From positions 9,281,152-9,345,151 of the forward strand of contig OZ024784.1 in NCBI GenBank assembly GCA_964017065.1: 64,000 bases of DNA, given 5' to 3'. The DNA is from Haliclona indistincta. Lineage: Eukaryota > Porifera > Demospongiae > Haplosclerida > Chalinidae. Shown here in pieces: positions 59,710 to 64,000 of the stretch (position 1 is its first letter; the number at the start of each line of letters is the position of its first letter). The notes beneath the pieces are model-generated. The model was not told where the DNA came from and did not search any database. It saw only the letters and a list, made by a program, of their open reading frames with translations. A program made the translations under genes and the position numbers.

Positions 59710-62700
59710 ATGAGGCTAGCAAGCTATGCTGAATCAGACCGTATGAAACGGTTAATGAAAGTGTTAGTTCAAAGAGGAAATGGTATTGGGTAAGCCACCA
59801 CAACAAAATCACTTCATTTGCCCTGATCTGATCTACTCAGAATATTGCTGTTCACTGCTGGAATGATCGCCAGTCTAATGCTTGTAAGAGAGGATATCAG
59901 TAGAAGAATGTATTTTGATGAGAATGCCCTAATGGCTGGGCTGGTGAAGAGAGAATATGGTGACAGAGATGATATCTCATCTCTCGTTTACCATCTTGAC
60001 GAGTTGGCTGGTGAGACTGAGTAAGTGCAAATTTTTCATAAGAAAATGATACTCTACTTTGCAATTTAGAACAAGATGCGTATATCATTCCTATGCAGGG
60101 AAGTGGTTGTCCAGTGGATAGGCAAGAGTCTCAGTGAAATCAAAGGAATGGAGGTGTACTGGCAGAACTACTCTGTTAACATACCAGTACCTTCACTAAG
60201 CAAGGTATGCGATACACTATTCAGAAGGGCAAGTGTGGACATGAATAAATCTCTTATTAGACAGGAGGTAGCAATGTGTATGGTATTTGGAGAGCTGGTC
60301 GCTCTGCATCAACTGAAGCACTGATTCTAACAGCTCCTGCTTTTCTTAATGAGGGAGGATGTAACTACGCACTAACTCTGCTCCTTTCTCTTGCTAAATA
60401 CTTTTCTAGTGAGTGCTGGAAACCAATCATACACATTAATCAATTTTTGTCTAGGAAAAAACTACTGGAGCAAAGACTTAGTATTCTTAGTCACTACACA
60501 TGGTGAAGCAGGAATGCAGGCTTGGCTAAACGCTTACATAGGAGAGCGAAGCAATGGTAATGGTTGAAAAAAATAAATAAAAAAAGCGTAGTCGGTAGGA
60601 TTCGAACCTACGCGGGGAGACCCCAATGGATTTCTAGTCCATCGCCTTAACCACTCGGCCACGACTACACAACGCATGCGGAAGTCAATAATATTTTTAT
60701 CACCTTTGTAGCTATCACTGGCAATCAGTTGCAAGGAAGATCTGGTGCTATTCAAGCTGCAATAAATCTTGAGGCTGCCTCAACCAATATTCAGCATGTC
60801 AGTGTAATAGCAGGTCAGTGAGTGATTACTGTAAATTGCATAATAAACTTGTACTCTACAGAGGGAATCAACGGAATCCTCCCCAATATGGACATTGTCT
60901 ATGTTGCTGTACAGCTGTGTGAGGCAGAGCACCTCAAAACTGCATACCATGTTCCGGTAATAATTTATTTCCTGCTTACTTTATTTTAAAAATTAACTAT
61001 GAGCTATGTTATAATTATGTACATAGTGGACAAGTACATACTGGCGCTCATCCTGGACACAGTACCAACACTCACTACTCACTCTTGGAGCTGTAATGGC
61101 TCATCAGGCAGCTGGTCTACCCTTCACCAATCATGCCATGTTTTTAAGGTGCAACAAAAATAGCACGTTTAATTATTAAGTTTAAGATAACCGTTTACGG
61201 TGATTATGTCGTCATGAAATTGACCATGCCCTTGCAAATTTCACTTGTTTCATGGTGAAATTCAATGTTTCTGACAGCTGGAGAGCCATTTTACCATTGG
61301 TGAATTACGTTGGCTGTTTTAGCCTTGGTTCTTTAAGATTCACCGTTTTTGTTCTTCCAGGTATATGAACACACTATACGCTTTGCAAGAAGCTAGTTTT
61401 AGCTTAGTACTCTGTTCTGGTGCAGTAGGTGTACTGTTTGAAGCTTGCAAAGTAGACCCACTGTTGCCCAACAGAGTTAGTGCGTAGTTTATGTTGCTAC
61501 TTCAGGAAATGCCAAGCTATACTTTTACAGCTTTGACTGTACTATGCTTTGTGTGCATGTTTCATGAAGCAGTGTAGCTTGTAGTAGGCTCGAGTAGGCA
61601 GAAACGATCAAAGAAGCATTGACATTTTGCATGGCGTTGAGCACTCGGGCTGGGTATAACTAAAGTTATGCTTCATGCAGGGTTTTTAGTAAACGCTGAG
61701 TGCTGAATATCGAGCGCAACAGTGCTCAACTTCTTGATCAACAACTTACAACAGCGAGCAGCTGTTACTCGTTAAACTCTGCCCATAAATGTGTCACATC
61801 ACAGCTAGTCAATTTTTAGCATTTACCGTAACGGTAATCTTAAACTCTCTATTGTCATTTTTGCCCACGTTTACATGACAACGTTTTCGCTGATAATCAA
61901 AATACGGCAGCTGGGAATGGGATTGGCCTAATGACCACAGGAAGAGTCCACACCTAGTAAAGTGATGGTGAACTTTGGTGGCTGCTTTTGACATGAAAAC
62001 AGTCAAACATGCACTAACTTTGTTTCATGCTTTACATGTTGTTTTGCTCATTTTTTGCTCTGATGAGTGATTCTAGCACATGACAGTTAAGTAGAGCATC
62101 AAGTGACAGCAAGCTCATGTGTTGGCTGAGTTGATTTTGTGTATAAAAGCAATCACAGCACTAGTTTCTACATTGCAAAATTAATCTTGGTTATAATATT
62201 CATATGCATGAATTTTGGTTTGCAGGCACAGGATTGATTCACTCACACTACGGACAATTCCTGGCAAAGGCAGTGACATGATTGCCCTTGGAAGGTAAGT
62301 TACAAAAGCTAATACTGTAGTGTATAGCGGGAAAATTTCGCTATTCTTGAAAGTTTTACATGTGAAATTCAGAATTACAAAAATAGGCCATTCTCAAAAT
62401 ATTATTCAAGGATTTCTTTATTTCGGGTATTTGTGAAATTTTCTCCTGTGAAAATTTTCTGCTTTACGGTATTTGTGACACTACCTTAAGGTGACTATTA
62501 TTGGCGGGTACAAAATTTAGCGGTTTTTGAAAATAATGACTTTAGCGGGTATTAATTTTAGCGTTTAGGTCTACAAGTAATTAATAAACATTAAGCAATC
62601 AACAATGCTCCATCAATTGAATTATTGATGCTAAACCAGTTTAGTGAAAGATTCTTCAATAGATTAGGCCAATACAATGATTCCATCACGAATCTCCGAC

Positions 62701-64000
62701 GATGAGTCACACCTTAAATCAGAATCGGCCACAGAAATAGAAGTTGCTGTCCCTACTGACGTTGAAGATGGAGTAGAAAATAGTTTACGATAGTTACAAT
62801 ACTGTTTATACTGGCGACACTACTAGTAGTAGCGCTAGCAAGCTAGCTGTTGCACTGACTTGCACGCGAACGTAGGCGTGGTTAATTTCTAAATTACTCA
62901 TCCTATTTATCCGTTTATTCAATTATTGGCGGGTAGTTAATTTAGCGAAAATAGGTCAATCGCTAAAATTCGCTAAATTAAGTACCCGCTAACAATAGTT
63001 GCCTTAAGGTAAATTGTGATTTTTCTCACATGTAGAGCTTTGGAAGGCACCTTTCGCAGTCTTAACAATCTCTTAGAGCGCCTTCATCATTCAGTGTTCT
63101 TCTACCTTACTCCTTCAGATTCTTCGTTTATTGCTGTCTCTCAGTATATTCCAGCTTTTGCTTTGTTGCTGACACCCTTGATACTTGAGGTATGTAATCA
63201 CGCCTCTCTGGATCTGCTACAACCTCATCATCTACAGGGTTTAAAGCAGTGGGTACTGGTTCACAATAAGGAGCATCTACATACTGATGATGTTGATTCT
63301 CACATCAAGAGAATGGTAACATAACTAAAAACTACTGTTTGAACTTCCCGTTTGTGCACAGGGTATTCCTGCTCCTTTTGCTTTCCCATTTCAACCATTC
63401 ATGACCACACTGTTGCTGTGTGTATGTAGTGGAGTGCTTCTCCTACTGTCTCCTTCGATCATCATAACAGTATTTGGTAGTCTCATCTCTCCCACTCTTC
63501 TATTCACCAGCATGCTATGTGTGTGTGCTGTCAGTATTATTATTCCCTTTGTTACAAGGTATTTAGTTGTTTAATTAGTTGTCATTTGACATTGTAATTT
63601 TTTGTATAGGCCCTCACTCAGTGATTCATCGTGGAGGTTGTGTAAAGCCATGTTGCTACTGGTTATTATCACATTTCTCTTTGGTTTGTCTTTAGTCAAT
63701 TTCTCTCTTTCATTTTTGCTTGCCGTGTCACAATCGCTACCATTATATCTATTAACTGGTCGCTGCAGCCGATTCCTGTGAGTTCTGTTGTATAATAGTT
63801 GATGAGATAATACAGTATCCATCTCTACAGGTCTGCCAAACAACTTCTCCTTCTCTTTGTATCTCCTCCTCTTTTAGGTTTCATCAGCTGCTTGCTATAT
63901 ACTTATCTTTTTGTTTCAGGGAATCATGGCATAAATGAGCTGTTCAATTCATCTCTGAAGTTGTTGCTGACAGGAGTAGCTTTCTCTTACACCTCCTCTT
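59710..64000 (+). CDS. GPAA1: GPI-anchor transamidase subunit GPAA1 (3' end beyond window)
   Basis: ER membrane subunit of the GPI transamidase, with an M28 peptidase-like lumenal domain. ATG 59710 (MRLASYAESDRMKRLMKVLV) leads to the first membrane helix ILLFTAGMIASLMLV, then NALMAGLVKREYGDRDD, VYGIWRAGRSASTEALILTA, FLVTTHGEAGMQAWLNAYIG, LQGRSGAIQAAINLEAAS, EGINGILPNMDIVYVAVQL, GLPFTNHAMFLR, HRIDSLTLRTIPGKGSDMIA, ALEGTFRSLNNLLERLHHSV and several C-terminal membrane segments (TTLLLCVCSGVLLLLSPSII region). The block ALEGxFRxLNxLLERLHxS is diagnostic. Introns hold a tRNA gene (antisense) and three inverted-repeat elements. The gene is cut by the window's right edge. Confidence 0.92.
60587..60668 (-). 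tRNA. tRNA-Ser (anticodon AGA)
   Basis: On the minus strand the gene reads GTAGTCGTGGCCGAGTGG... with the anticodon loop GACTAGAAATC (AGA), a long variable arm (TTGGGGTCTCCCCGC), B box GGTTCGAATCC and acceptor end CCGACTAC plus discriminator G. A T-run for Pol III termination follows directly (TTTTTTTATTTATTTTTTT). All arms pair, so it looks functional. It lies antisense in a GPAA1 intron. Confidence 0.97.
61182..61843. mobile_element. TTAA-flanked inverted-repeat element in GPAA1 intron
   Basis: Left end TTAAGATAACCGTTTACGGT and right end ACCGTAACGGTAATCTTAA are inverted near-copies with TTAA at each edge. The interior of about 620 bp has no recognised coding sequence and lies between two well-supported GPAA1 exons. 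Confidence 0.7.
62313..62471. mobile_element. Small degraded relative of the TATAGCGGGAAA element
   Basis: Begins TACTGTAGTGTATAGCGGG and ends TTTTCTGCTTTACGGTA, imperfect inverse copies resembling the ends of the element at 30163-30961 (TACCGTATAGCGGG). The short interior keeps TTCTCAAAATATTATTCAAGG, like the TTCGCGAAAATATTAT block of the larger copy. Confidence 0.65.
62486..63007. mobile_element. TTAA-flanked inverted-repeat element in GPAA1 intron (second)
   Basis: Left end TTAAGGTGACTATTATTGGC and right end CTAACAATAGTTGCCTTAA form inverted repeats with TTAA at both edges; inside, GGCGGGTAC also faces GTACCCGCT. The end TTAAGGTG is shared with the element at 47705. A tiny ORF near 62670-62790 has no recognised homology. 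Confidence 0.75.

Noticed and set aside
61360..61500. Possible GPAA1 exon starting after CTTCCAG
   Set aside because: It lies inside the TTAA element and the flanking exons join in frame without it.

Overview
The window is metazoan nuclear DNA, most likely from a sponge (probably a demosponge). Genes are split by very short introns (often 45-100 bp), coding blocks are packed a few hundred bases apart, cilium and centriole genes are present (BBS4, CEP76), and introns and the one gene-poor stretch hold many small terminal-inverted-repeat elements. The animal assignment is firm; 'sponge' is an inference from compactness and sequence feel.

Layout, left to right: SAMHD1 (-, runs off the left edge), SLC52A-type riboflavin transporter (+), an orphan type I receptor-like protein (-), an orphan secreted, probably GPI-anchored protein (+), a BRI3BP-like membrane protein (-), DCAF11 (+), a TMX3-like thioredoxin-fold membrane protein (-), IDI1 (-), RPL13 (+), an F-box/WD40 protein (+), an EEPD1-like nuclease/phosphatase (-), AHCY (+), ECI2 (-), SEH1 (-), a large type II membrane beta-propeller protein (+), the microprotein STMP1 (-), MRPL38 (+), BBS4 (-), TRIP13/PCH2 (+), CEP76 (-), BRD7/9 (+) and coactosin (-). 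From about 45.3 to 54 kb lies a repeat-rich island: a decayed CARF/MULE-transposase-like gene, an OTU-protease fragment, minisatellites and several MITEs. The window ends with UQCRFS1 (+), CYC1 (-) and GPAA1 (+, cut by the right edge) with a tRNA-Ser gene antisense inside a GPAA1 intron.

Strands alternate almost regularly. Ten divergent protein-gene pairs have start codons 56-300 bp apart, so most genes appear to use shared bidirectional promoters. Two short motifs recur in these spacers: CACGTG (E-box) and GGCGTGG/CCACGCC (GC/KLF-box-like).

Functionally the genes are mainly housekeeping: one-carbon/methylation metabolism (AHCY), isoprenoid synthesis (IDI1), fatty-acid oxidation (ECI2), translation (RPL13, MRPL38), complex III (Rieske protein and cytochrome c1 tail to tail), GPI anchoring (GPAA1), ubiquitin ligase receptors (DCAF11, FBXW), nuclear pore/GATOR (SEH1) and chromatin (BRD7/9).

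Most notable: an AT-AC (U12-type) intron in DCAF11 carrying a MITE; a MITE in SAMHD1 whose 10-bp target duplication copied the splice donor; a spliced 70-residue STMP1 homologue only 56 bp from the MRPL38 start; several TTAA-flanked inverted-repeat elements; and an unusual propeller/toroid membrane protein with a PPPY tail. Exon structures were read by eye from splice consensus and homology and have not been tested against transcripts.
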